IMG/VR virus record: IMGVR_UViG_3300010885_012806
Location: 1-27,189 of that record
Source: a virus
Reading direction: 5' to 3' (one strand)
DNA length: 27,189 bases
Of this stretch, positions 17,897 through 26,386 are shown piece by piece. Numbering within the stretch: the stretch's first letter is position 1; each line of letters begins with the position of its first letter. Under the pieces are notes generated by a model. That model had not been told where the DNA came from and searched no databases. It was given only the letters and a program-made list of their open reading frames with translations. A program made the position numbers and the translations under genes.

Positions 17897-20017
17897 TCAT
17901 AGTGGTGCGTTCTCGTTTGTAATAAATAAAACCGATTCCTTATTAAATGGTGACACTAAAGCTGGATTCGTATTTTGATTAATACTAACACTACTTCTAA
18001 AAGGAATCCATTCTATTATAGTTCCTGTTGCTAAACCATCTGTGGTTGATAAAAATTTTAATTCTCCACCGTCAGTATTTATATCAACAATATTAGTTTC
18101 ATATCCATTAATAGAAAATAAATTATCTCCGGCTTTTACAATTAATTCATTTTCTAAGGGGGCATCTATTTGACTAACCGATTCCATTAAATGATCAGAA
18201 CCTCTAGCCTTATTAGCATCAATATTTACAACATTAGATGTTTCATATTCAAATCCTTGTACATATGCTCTTCCACTATTTGCAGAAATAACAAATTTAT
18301 CAGAATTACCAACAGGCGTATCAAAACTAGTATAAATTCCATTATTTCCATTTAAAAATTCAGGTAATCCTAGTGTTGTTGAAAGAATTTGTGTAACAGT
18401 TCCTGTAGAAGATGTATTATTATTATCTGGTGATTTTCTTGATATAGCAGATCCACTAATAACACTTGTCCAGGATAGTTCAGTTAGTTGTTTTATTACT
18501 ATGTAATTTGTACCAACATCAGTAACTTCACCTATATGACGATTTGAATAATAAATACTATGGTGGTAATTTGTAGTTTCGGTTACAGAATTAAAAATTA
18601 AATAATTAGTTAAAATTGAATCTGTATTATCAGCTGCTGGAAAAATTAAATCTCCAATTTCTGGATAATTGCCAACAGAAAATGCACCATTAAATAATAT
18701 TTTAAAATATGTAACTCTAAGGTGTTCTTTCATATCTAATAAAAATGGTCTTACTGTGTAAGATCCAGATTCATCATAGGTTCTTTTTGCAAATAATTTT
18801 AAAATTTCTGAATATTGTTTTTCTACATTAGTTTTAATTACGTCAATTATTCCACCACGAACTCTAATAATTTCGGTATAATTATCAGGAAATACTGGAT
18901 CAGATATATCAACATTATTTTGTATTATATCTATATTAAATTTAAGACGATCTGCGCCAGGAGCAGTTGCATTTGTAAAACTACTAGCATTATCTCCTAA
19001 ACTAGAATCTTGTAAAATTGTAACATAATTGTATGTGAATAAAAACCCTACACTTTTATATGGATACGCAAATAGTTTTCTACCCCAGCCAGAATTATTT
19101 CCTAGAGTATTAGTTTTAGATATAGTTCCAATATTTCTCCACAGCAAAGATAATGTATATTCCGTTGTAATTAAAGAACCAGTAGTCTCTGATGTGGTAT
19201 TTAAAATAACATTGCTTTCTGGAACATTTATAAATTTTCCATCTTTATAAACAATACCAGAAGTTACATTTACAGTATAAAGATCGTTTATATTTTCAAC
19301 TAATAGATTTGCATTTATATTTGGGGTAGAAATATATATTTGATCTATAATTTGAAATGTTATTGGATTTCCGTTTACTATGCCACGATCAATTGCATAA
19401 AGAGTAGGATCAACCATTCCACCACTAGTTTTACTTACTTCTTGTAAGGTTAAACTAGTAAACTTTTTAATATGAGTAGTTGATCCTTTAATAAATTTAT
19501 AGACTAGAATTAAATCATCTTTATCTGTTTTTGGAATCAAATCAATAATTTCAATTTGAAAATCATCTTCTAAATCTTTTATAGCACTTCGTGTTGTATA
19601 CGGAGTAGTACCACTAGTTACCATAGATGGAACAAAAGTTGTTCCTAAATTTGTATTATTATTTGTAACAGTTCCTGTTGAATCTGTTGGTTTTTTAAAA
19701 AATATAGATCTACAAGCAGAATCGTTTGTAAAATCATCTGTCAAAGCAACACCATTAGAATTTTTAATACTTCCTGTTTTAACTCTAAGAAAACCGTAAG
19801 TAAATAGATTAACCTTACAACCAAATACTATAGCCCCATCCACAAAAACATGATCAGAAAATTTAGAAATTTGATTTTGTAAAATGCTCTGTAATTGAGT
19901 TAATTCTCTAGCCTGAACAGGTTTTCCTGGATTGAATAAAATTTGAACGAAATTCTTATTATCGTCAAAATCATCATAGTATTTGTCATCAAGATCGTTT
20001 GGTGTTTTAAATGGCAT
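17897..20017 (-). CDS. DUF4815-type virion structural protein (706 aa)
   Basis: The N-terminus has a strong family signature: YYDDFDDNKNF, ILFNPGKPVQARELTQLQSI and LQNQISKFSDHVFVDGAIVF (residues 13-65). This is the pattern of DUF4815 proteins in cyanophages and related T4-like phages, where they are virion-associated and encoded beside baseplate wedge genes. Near the C-terminus, SGRAYVQGFEYET (about 580-592) matches the family's GKAYVxGYExE segment. In the relatives I remember, the chain continues well past this point; here it stops at 706 and the next gene supplies the later signatures. The start has a weak AGG site, an exact late promoter box (20027-20034) upstream, and a perfect 12-bp palindrome over the start region. 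It likely occupies the role of T4 gp9/gp10-type peripheral wedge proteins; that is inference from position. Confidence 0.8.
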   Translation of the reverse strand: MPFKTPNDLDDKYYDDFDDNKNFVQILFNPGKPVQARELTQLQSILQNQISKFSDHVFVDGAIVFGCKVNLFTYGFLRVKTGSIKNSNGVALTDDFTNDSACRSIFFKKPTDSTGTVTNNNTNLGTTFVPSMVTSGTTPYTTRSAIKDLEDDFQIEIIDLIPKTDKDDLILVYKFIKGSTTHIKKFTSLTLQEVSKTSGGMVDPTLYAIDRGIVNGNPITFQIIDQIYISTPNINANLLVENINDLYTVNVTSGIVYKDGKFINVPESNVILNTTSETTGSLITTEYTLSLLWRNIGTISKTNTLGNNSGWGRKLFAYPYKSVGFLFTYNYVTILQDSSLGDNASSFTNATAPGADRLKFNIDIIQNNVDISDPVFPDNYTEIIRVRGGIIDVIKTNVEKQYSEILKLFAKRTYDESGSYTVRPFLLDMKEHLRVTYFKILFNGAFSVGNYPEIGDLIFPAADNTDSILTNYLIFNSVTETTNYHHSIYYSNRHIGEVTDVGTNYIVIKQLTELSWTSVISGSAISRKSPDNNNTSSTGTVTQILSTTLGLPEFLNGNNGIYTSFDTPVGNSDKFVISANSGRAYVQGFEYETSNVVNIDANKARGSDHLMESVSQIDAPLENELIVKAGDNLFSINGYETNIVDINTDGGELKFLSTTDGLATGTIIEWIPFRSSVSINQNTNPALVSPFNKESVLFITNENAPL

Positions 20018-20026
20018 AGGTACCTA

Positions 20027-20034
20027 TATTTATA
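20027..20034 (-). promoter_or_regulatory. T4-type late promoter box before the DUF4815 gene
   Basis: Exact TATAAATA on the minus strand, 9 bases before the ATG at 20017. The stop codon TAA of the preceding gp8-like gene lies inside the box. The spacing is short and the leader would be minimal. Confidence 0.5.
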
Positions 20035-21670
20035 AAGAAATTATTACTCGTATGTTTAATGCAGTATCAGTAGATAATGTTGTTGGATATATGTTTTCCA
20101 AATATTGAATTCTTCCCGATTGTTTAATATATTGAGCCCCAATAACACTAGTTATAGTAAAAGATGGTGACAGACTTTCTGTAACTAATGTATTTATATT
20201 TAATTTTTTAATATTTGGGTATGCTGTTGTAAATGTTCCAAATAATGGCAAAACTGCAATTACTGGCGTGTCTGCCCCAGAGGGTGGTTCTGCTATAGAG
20301 ACAACTATACCATATGCAGTTATATTACCAAAACCATCAACAGTACATATGTAACTATCTAGTAATATTCCTGTTTTAGTGCTGTTGGCTCTTGTTGTAT
20401 ACAGTAAAGTACACCCTGTTAAACTTTCTCTAATATCAGCTAGATCCTCAAAAGCAATTTCATCATAAGATTCTGATTTTATAATACCAAACTGCCTAAT
20501 ATCATTAGATTCATAATCGGAACTTCCAATAGTTAAAACTACAGGATTGGTTTTATCATATGCGTTTACACCTGTAGCAGATATTTTTTTATAAAGCATT
20601 AATTCTGAACACTTTAATGTGTTTATTGGTGAACTTTTTAAATTATTTCTAATAGAGAATACAGGAGTAACTGTATAATTATTTTGAATTCCACCAATAG
20701 TTATACCTAAATCTTGATATTCATATCCATAATCCAAAATACTTATACTTTCTATAGTTTTTGTATTTTCATTTATATTTGAATATGCAATAAAACCATA
20801 CCCACTTCCTTTTACTATAATACCAGGGACAATACTGTATGTATAGCCATCAATATTATTAGGTGGTTCAATACATGTTTGAACAGAAAAAACATTATTA
20901 ATAAAATTAGAATCTTTTATTTTTAAAACGTATTTTACAATACCATTTTCTCTTAAAATTAAATCCCAATTTTTATAGTAATTTGGTGATTTATTAATAA
21001 CTGAATTCAATGGAATTTGTAAATGAAGTGTATCATTATTTGTATTGATACTATCTACATAATAATTTGAATTATCTGGAACATACCATAAAAATTCAGT
21101 ATTTCCTGTAACATTTAATTTTAATATATTTTCATCTGTATTTGAATAATAGTTGTTTAAAATTGGAAAATGTGTTGATGTACAAAATGGATTTGATGCA
21201 AAATTTGGAACAGTATAGATAAGTTTCCACTGATATTCGTCACCAAGAAGGCACAATCCAAGTTGATTATTATCAGTTGTTCCTATACAATTTGGAGAAA
21301 ATGTAGATTCACTATCATGTCCATTGTGAATACAAATCCACACATTAAGATTTGTTCCATTTTCTGATGTGATATAATAGTTTTTTGTTTTTAGGTCAAC
21401 ACTACTAGAATATTCAGTATACACACGACCAAGCACCCAGTCGTTTCTTTCTATCACATAAGCAAAATCTGAAGATTTTAATTTATATAATGCAATTATA
21501 CCCATTTTACAATCCATATCTTCTTCTATTGATTGATTTAATGGAGGAGAATTATCTGAATCTGGCCATGTTGTTGGCTTTCCTAAAAATAACCAATTTT
21601 TTCCATTAGATAATGAAGTTTTTAGACTTATTATAGATTCTGTTTTTAAACTATTTCTAAAATTATTCAT
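20030..21670 (-). CDS. 8: Baseplate wedge protein gp8-like (546 aa)
   Basis: gp8 is a dimeric wedge component that binds gp10 and gp6/gp7 in the T4 baseplate. The first 160 residues follow the T4 gp8 plan as I remember it: FRNSLKTESI (T4 KFRTE), WLFLGKPTTWPDSDNSPP (T4 FITFGRSEPW), CKMGIIALYKLKSSDFAYVI then RNDW (T4 MMGTVKVLPSMLDAVIPRRDW), VWICIHNG (T4 VYRCLD), and DEYQWKLIYTVP (T4 DGYVWEYLFEIP). T4 gp8 is 334 residues; the extra 200 or so here are C-terminal, with GYGFIAYSNINENT-like Gly-rich beta segments. The start overlaps the preceding stop as ATGA, and an exact late promoter box lies 22 bases upstream. Gene order 6 - 7 - 8 as in T4 supports the call. Confidence 0.8.
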   Translation of the reverse strand: MNNFRNSLKTESIISLKTSLSNGKNWLFLGKPTTWPDSDNSPPLNQSIEEDMDCKMGIIALYKLKSSDFAYVIERNDWVLGRVYTEYSSSVDLKTKNYYITSENGTNLNVWICIHNGHDSESTFSPNCIGTTDNNQLGLCLLGDEYQWKLIYTVPNFASNPFCTSTHFPILNNYYSNTDENILKLNVTGNTEFLWYVPDNSNYYVDSINTNNDTLHLQIPLNSVINKSPNYYKNWDLILRENGIVKYVLKIKDSNFINNVFSVQTCIEPPNNIDGYTYSIVPGIIVKGSGYGFIAYSNINENTKTIESISILDYGYEYQDLGITIGGIQNNYTVTPVFSIRNNLKSSPINTLKCSELMLYKKISATGVNAYDKTNPVVLTIGSSDYESNDIRQFGIIKSESYDEIAFEDLADIRESLTGCTLLYTTRANSTKTGILLDSYICTVDGFGNITAYGIVVSIAEPPSGADTPVIAVLPLFGTFTTAYPNIKKLNINTLVTESLSPSFTITSVIGAQYIKQSGRIQYLENIYPTTLSTDTALNIRVIISL

Positions 21671-23505
21671 TTTATTATTGTATTAACCTTTATATTTATA
21701 AGGTCAATAATCCGTAAATCTCCAAATGATGTATTTTCGTTATAGGGTTTATCTGTTCCATAGGAAGAATCTGTACTCATATTTATAAGATCTCTTGGAT
21801 GTATTCCTACACCCCAATATTCCTGATTTATATCATCTGGATGTATTTGACCAAAATTGATTAATTTTGTACCAGTACGATCTATAGTTGTAAGATTAGA
21901 AATAGTTGTAAAAGATCCAGCAGGAGAACGACGTGATATTTCTTCTGTTATTATTCCTGCAGCTATTGGTAGGTTTATTATTTTTGCACCATTTAATAAC
22001 GGAGTAATATAGGTTTTTACTTCTGCTGATATATCAAAACCTGTTTCTCCAAATAGAATTCCATTTGGAAACATACGAAATGTCATAATTTCATCAGTAC
22101 TGTTATCAGTGCTAGAAGTTTGTATATAATTTAAATCTTGAATTGTTTGTGTAGTATATGGAAGATAATTGCCAATTAATAGTTCAGTTTGTGTTTCTGG
22201 AGTATTAACATGTTCAAATGATACCTGTGATATAGATAATGGAGTATATGTAGAGAATATTTTAAATCCAGCAGGATGTGCTAATTTTTTAATAATATTA
22301 ATAGAAGTTAAAGGATTTGCATCACCTTTAACGTCGTATGAATGTGTTTGCCAATAGATATTATCAGGAATTAATCTATTTTGTTCAGATAAAGCACCAC
22401 CTAATGTATCAAATCTTCCACGTGTGCCATCAGAATTTAGTGGCGGAAGAGATAATATGTTGTTTCCGTTTTTTATTACACTTATTTCAGTTTCTACATC
22501 TACACCATCTAAATTTTTTAGAATATATACTGGAGTTGTGTTTGTAAAAAGACCAGAAACTTCATGAAGAAACAATCTAGCCCTATATCCACCAACAATT
22601 GTAGAAACAAAAGTATTTTTTATTATAGCATGAGATTCAATTTCATCACTAATGTTTCTTTGATATATTTTTAAATTAATCAAATCGCGACCTAATGCTG
22701 GGCTTATAACATAGATATCAATAGTTTTATCAACTGTCCAAATAGCATCAGATGGTCTTAGTAAATACTCTCTAGGATAAAAAATACTAGCTTCTTTATC
22801 AAATAGCAATCTGAATAAAAATTTAATTGAGTTTTCTGTACCCTTAGAATCATAAAACTGTTTAATATTTTTCATCAAACTGCGTTCATTTAATAAACCA
22901 CCAGTTTGTCTATCTTTAGTAAGATTTAAATTAAAACCAGGCATCAATTCATTTCTAAAATAATCTAAAATATAATTAGGAACAGTATCAATATCTTTAT
23001 AATTTTCTAAATTATAGTGTATTAAATTTGGATTATTTGATTTTTCTAAAAATTGATAATATGTTTCTATAAAATTAACAAATGTTGGATATTCATCTTG
23101 AATAAAATTGGGTAAATTATATTTAATTATTCTACTTGTTTCAACTAATGGTTTCGTTTGATCTAAAACAGTAGTAAACAGTACTTCAAATTCGGTCTGT
23201 GGAAGTTTTAAACCAAATCTGTTTACAGAATAACCACTTAATTTATTAAATTCTGTGGTAACATTAATATTAAAAGTATCTGTTGGTTTATTTGATGTGT
23301 GTACTAATTCATCATTAAGAAAAAATTTAATAGCCGAAAAATGTATATCATTATCCATATTATAGTGAATTGGTATAAATCCACCATATGAATCATTTGG
23401 CAGTAATACAGTACTTGGTAATAATGCAACTATATTCAGATTTGATATAGAAACAGGAGTTGTTTCTCCTGTTAAATTTGTTAAAATGGTTGCTTTATTT
23501 TTCAT
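21667..23505 (-). CDS. 7: Baseplate wedge protein, gp7-like position and fold (612 aa)
   Basis: In T4 the (gp6)2-gp7 heterotrimer is the universal wedge core; P2 gpI and TssG are the simple equivalents. Here the protein directly after gp6 has the marine-phage pattern LPNFIQDEYPTFVNFIETYY (131-150), YFRNELMPGF (182-191), IKQFYDSKGTENSIKFLFRL (214-233) and IFYPREYLLRPSD (241-253). The FYxxKGTExxIxFLFRLLF segment is reminiscent of tail protein I family sequences. It is much shorter than T4 gp7 (about 1030 residues). Start overlaps the gp6 stop as ATGA with no clear ribosome site, so coupled translation is likely. Function is inferred from order and this pattern; direct similarity to T4 gp7 is not something I can see by eye. 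Confidence 0.6.
   Translation of the reverse strand: MKNKATILTNLTGETTPVSISNLNIVALLPSTVLLPNDSYGGFIPIHYNMDNDIHFSAIKFFLNDELVHTSNKPTDTFNINVTTEFNKLSGYSVNRFGLKLPQTEFEVLFTTVLDQTKPLVETSRIIKYNLPNFIQDEYPTFVNFIETYYQFLEKSNNPNLIHYNLENYKDIDTVPNYILDYFRNELMPGFNLNLTKDRQTGGLLNERSLMKNIKQFYDSKGTENSIKFLFRLLFDKEASIFYPREYLLRPSDAIWTVDKTIDIYVISPALGRDLINLKIYQRNISDEIESHAIIKNTFVSTIVGGYRARLFLHEVSGLFTNTTPVYILKNLDGVDVETEISVIKNGNNILSLPPLNSDGTRGRFDTLGGALSEQNRLIPDNIYWQTHSYDVKGDANPLTSINIIKKLAHPAGFKIFSTYTPLSISQVSFEHVNTPETQTELLIGNYLPYTTQTIQDLNYIQTSSTDNSTDEIMTFRMFPNGILFGETGFDISAEVKTYITPLLNGAKIINLPIAAGIITEEISRRSPAGSFTTISNLTTIDRTGTKLINFGQIHPDDINQEYWGVGIHPRDLINMSTDSSYGTDKPYNENTSFGDLRIIDLINIKVNTIIK
21693..21700 (-). promoter_or_regulatory. 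T4-type late promoter box before the gp8-like gene
   Basis: Exact TATAAATA on the minus strand, 22 bases before the ATG at 21670 and inside the last codons of the gp7-like gene. A second exact copy lies at 21780-21787, about 110 bases before the same start. This box would give extra gp8 transcript in addition to read-through. Confidence 0.45.
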
Positions 23506-25331
23506 AAATTAGAACGATATGAAACATCTGTAATATTAATCTTAATAGCATTTGATGAAAATTCGTCAACCTTTAAAATAGTATTTTTTTCAGCAAATAT
23601 ATTTGCTGAATCTGGAAGAGCATATGTATTTAAAGTATCAGAATTTATAAGACTTATTGGTTGAAAATTTGTAATTTTAATTTCTCCATTGGGATAATCT
23701 ATTACTCCAATTGTATCAACCGTAATAGTAGCCCCAGATTCATCTAAATATACTATATCAAAATTATTATCTAAACCATTTTTAAATTGACATATTCTAT
23801 TTACATTAGTTTTATCTGTATATAAAAATAAAGTACTGTTTATAGTTACTTCAGAACATGTAGTTTTTCGTAATGGATTTTTAAATTTTACACTATAATT
23901 AGTTAATTGTGAAAAACTAGGTATAAATCTTTTTTCTAATACGATGCCAACAGTTACACCCTTTATAGATTCATCTAAAGCATCAATAATAGGAACAAGT
24001 TCATTTAGATAAAAATCTCCATTAAAAATATCAATTGTGTTATCAATATAATTTTGTATTGATGTCTGAATTTTTGTCTGTAATGCTGATTTTGATATTC
24101 TTAATTTTGCTGGATTTAATTGAATATTAGTAGTAGTATTAAGATAGGTATAATCTGGATCTTCAAAAGTAGGAGTAATTCCAATTACAGAACGATCTCG
24201 TTTAAGAATTGTCGCAATATCTTGTTTTTCATTTAGTGAAAGTGTTTCTCCATTTTTTGGTTTAACACAAATAAATATTTTACTGTATTCTGGTGGATTA
24301 TTATCTTCTCCGCCCCAACAATTTACATCTTTTATATTTGGAAATTGTTTCATCAATATAGCAGAATAATCATCAACAGTTACTGCTCTCTCTTGTGTCG
24401 TAAATGATTTTGGAGCTTTAATTCGTATAGACTCTATTGATTCTTGATCTGCTCCACCATATGAAGCACGAATTGTTGTTATTGTATTTGATATATTTGT
24501 AAAAAGATCACAAGAAAATGTAGATACAGAACCATTAAAACCAATTCCATTAGAATTAGGTCTTGCGACTAAATAAGAACAAGTAATTTTATTACCGTCT
24601 GCTAATTTTTTACCTAAAACACCATCACCAAAATATATCTGATAAAAACCATCAGAATTTTCTTCTACAAAAAAGGCTAAACTATCTTCTGTTATTTTTG
24701 TAATATCTTTTACTTGTTCCCAGTTATCATTTTCTCCGGTAGTATTAGATTCTGAACTTTGAACAGATACATCAATTGTAGTAATATCAACATTTTCTGT
24801 TGTTAAAATATATTTTTTAAATGGGTAATTTATATCATGAACAAATGACCTTGTTATCAAATCTCCCTGAACTAATTCTATATTACTAGACTGAAACACT
24901 CTTAAGCCATTGTCGTAAATGTAATTATCCGAAAGAGTATAAAATGGTATTACTGTTCCATCTTTTGTTGCATGAAATTGTGTATACTTTGGAATAAATA
25001 AATCATCACCAATAATAGTATGTAATTGGCTATCCTGTAATCCAATTTGAACTATACTTTTAGCAGCTTTAACAGAACTAGGTATATATCCGATATTGCG
25101 AGCAAGAGATACTACGGATGATCTTTTAACTGCACTATCTAAAAACATTTCATTAAAGGTCATATTATTATAAAACATTTGATAATATGTGTTATAAGAT
25201 AATAAATCCATAAGTATATTTAAACTCGAACCTTCAAAATTATAACCAGAAAATTTACTTTGATTTTTTAAAAAATTAATCAGATTTAATTTTATATTTT
25301 CAAAATCTATATTTTTAATATCTAGGTTCAT
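23502..25331 (-). CDS. 6: Baseplate wedge protein gp6 (609 aa)
   Basis: gp6 forms the iris-like ring of the baseplate inner wedge and is homologous to P2 gpJ and TssF. The N-terminus is characteristic: DFENIKLNLINFLKNQSKF (9-27), YNFEGSSLNILMDLLSYNTY (30-49), FNEMFLDSAVKRSSVVSLAR (59-78), then GYIP. The middle has GFYQIYFGDGVLGKKLADGN (about 228-247), a typical gpJ-type FGDGxxGxxLxxG motif. Further on, FTTQERAVTVDDYSAILMKQ is followed by FPNI (310-333) and then CWGGEDNNPPEYSKIFICVKP. Length is close to that of T4 gp6 (660). It overlaps gp25 upstream and the gp7-like gene downstream, both by ATGA, which fits stoichiometric wedge assembly. Confidence 0.95.
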   Translation of the reverse strand: MNLDIKNIDFENIKLNLINFLKNQSKFSGYNFEGSSLNILMDLLSYNTYYQMFYNNMTFNEMFLDSAVKRSSVVSLARNIGYIPSSVKAAKSIVQIGLQDSQLHTIIGDDLFIPKYTQFHATKDGTVIPFYTLSDNYIYDNGLRVFQSSNIELVQGDLITRSFVHDINYPFKKYILTTENVDITTIDVSVQSSESNTTGENDNWEQVKDITKITEDSLAFFVEENSDGFYQIYFGDGVLGKKLADGNKITCSYLVARPNSNGIGFNGSVSTFSCDLFTNISNTITTIRASYGGADQESIESIRIKAPKSFTTQERAVTVDDYSAILMKQFPNIKDVNCWGGEDNNPPEYSKIFICVKPKNGETLSLNEKQDIATILKRDRSVIGITPTFEDPDYTYLNTTTNIQLNPAKLRISKSALQTKIQTSIQNYIDNTIDIFNGDFYLNELVPIIDALDESIKGVTVGIVLEKRFIPSFSQLTNYSVKFKNPLRKTTCSEVTINSTLFLYTDKTNVNRICQFKNGLDNNFDIVYLDESGATITVDTIGVIDYPNGEIKITNFQPISLINSDTLNTYALPDSANIFAEKNTILKVDEFSSNAIKINITDVSYRSNL

Positions 25332-25720
25332 CTAGTTTTTTCTACCTTTAGTGTTAATACTTGTTGGTTATCCGGTTGATCTGTTACAGAGAAGACTATC
25401 ACTATAACTAATTGTTTATCTTTATCGTCAAATTTCACACTAATATCAGAAGGTAAAATGCGTGGTTCATATTTTAAAAGAATTTTTTTTATATCTTTTT
25501 CAATTTCTTTTCCAAAAATTGGATAAAAATTTTCAAAAAGATAGGAAGTTAAACCAGCATCTAGATCATAATTAAAGGCTTTTTCGTATTTTTGCAAAAA
25601 CAAAATAGTTTTCATACTCTGTTTAATAGCATCTACACCAGTTTTAACAGAAACATCCCCTGTAAAGGGATTAGCCATGAAGTTTAGATCAAGATCTGTG
25701 GTGTTTAAAACTTGTTTCAT
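25328..25720 (-). CDS. 25: Baseplate wedge protein gp25 (130 aa)
   Basis: gp25 clamps the baseplate wedge to the sheath ring and is homologous to TssE of type VI secretion. Key features: DLDLNFMANPFTGDVSVKTG (9-28), matching the family's DxDLxFxxNPxTGDxxxK start; AIKQSMKTILFLQKYEKAFN (31-50), matching the VKQSxxNLxxTxxxERPF helix; and LTSYLFENFYP (57-67). The family's usual E-R-P-F reads E-K-A-F here, so the conserved Arg-Pro is lost. Length fits T4 gp25 (132). The start overlaps the upstream membrane-protein gene as ATGA and the stop overlaps gp6 as ATGA. Confidence 0.92.
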   Translation of the reverse strand: MKQVLNTTDLDLNFMANPFTGDVSVKTGVDAIKQSMKTILFLQKYEKAFNYDLDAGLTSYLFENFYPIFGKEIEKDIKKILLKYEPRILPSDISVKFDDKDKQLVIVIVFSVTDQPDNQQVLTLKVEKTR

Positions 25721-26352
25721 TTACTTATATTTATTGTGGAATTTATGATTCTGGTGTAATATTCAAAAAGATTTAAGGTTTCTTTTGTGTCTTGATTCTC
25801 TATATCTTCATATTCACACCATTCAACTGATATAAATCCAGTTTTTAAACCTTTTGAGCATATTGTGGATTTTGTCATAAAGGCTACCGTGTTTCTGGCT
25901 TCATAGTATCCCCGTAGTTGATTATCCACAATATCTTTTGTATAGTGAAGATTGACCCCTTCTTCCTGAAGAACGCCTACAATGCCTATCCAGCGGGTTA
26001 TAAGAAGCCCCTGTGAGCTCTCTATGGTGTGGTTTATACCCAAAGAACAGGATTCGTTTGTTGTAGTGAATTTAAGGATACTTTCTCCGTCAAAAAAGTG
26101 TCCTCCATTGTGAAATTTAGATATAGATGTTCGGGATGCGTTTAAGTTTACTCTCATTTCTGTCAGATATTCATCTAAAACTGTGTGTAAACGAACAAAA
26201 TTGAGTGGTATAGAGGTTATTTCAACCTTTTTACTGAATAATTTCTTAATATGTGTTGATAGTGCTAATACACCACCCACCAAAAATGAAAATATATACG
26301 AACCTACTATAAAATATGTATCAATGTTGGTTGGTGTTTGTAATGGTGTCAC
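25717..26352 (-). CDS. Membrane-anchored protein with possible GAF-like domain (211 aa)
   Basis: Function unknown. One N-terminal membrane segment (about 13-33, YFIVGSYIFSFLVGGVLALS) is followed by KK-rich basic residues, then a helix and a soluble domain with SRTSISKFHNGGHFFDG (73-89). It continues with IESSQGLLITRWIGIVGVL (110-128) and ends with FISVEWCEYED. The R-x-x-I-x-x-F-HNG motif with a later conserved hydrophobic core recalls small N-terminally anchored GAF-like proteins seen in phages and plasmids; this is my weakest family inference here. Translation starts at GTG: AAGGAG lies 5 bases upstream and no better in-frame ATG precedes the membrane segment. An exact late promoter box is at 26375-26382. 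GC is visibly higher than in the neighbours (near 48% in 25981-26040). A membrane protein inside the hub/wedge operon is unexpected. Confidence 0.6.
   Translation of the reverse strand: MTPLQTPTNIDTYFIVGSYIFSFLVGGVLALSTHIKKLFSKKVEITSIPLNFVRLHTVLDEYLTEMRVNLNASRTSISKFHNGGHFFDGESILKFTTTNESCSLGINHTIESSQGLLITRWIGIVGVLQEEGVNLHYTKDIVDNQLRGYYEARNTVAFMTKSTICSKGLKTGFISVEWCEYEDIENQDTKETLNLFEYYTRIINSTINISK
25728..25735 (-). promoter_or_regulatory. Possible late promoter, one mismatch, before gp25
   Basis: The minus strand reads AATAAATA, one base off the late consensus, 7 bases before the gp25 ATG and within the last codons of the membrane-protein gene. Single-mismatch sites are common in this AT-rich DNA, so this is weak support. 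Confidence 0.2.
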
Positions 26353-26374
26353 GATAACTCCTTAATATGTACCG

Positions 26375-26382
26375 TATTTATA
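26375..26382 (-). promoter_or_regulatory. T4-type late promoter box before the membrane protein / gp25 / gp6 unit
   Basis: Exact TATAAATA on the minus strand, 22 bases before the GTG at 26352, in the short gap just after the PAAR gene stop (26387). The spacing leaves room for a start of transcription and the AAGGAG ribosome site. This is the best-placed late promoter in the window and would drive the ATGA-coupled run down to gp8. Confidence 0.65.
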
Positions 26383-26386
26383 ATAA

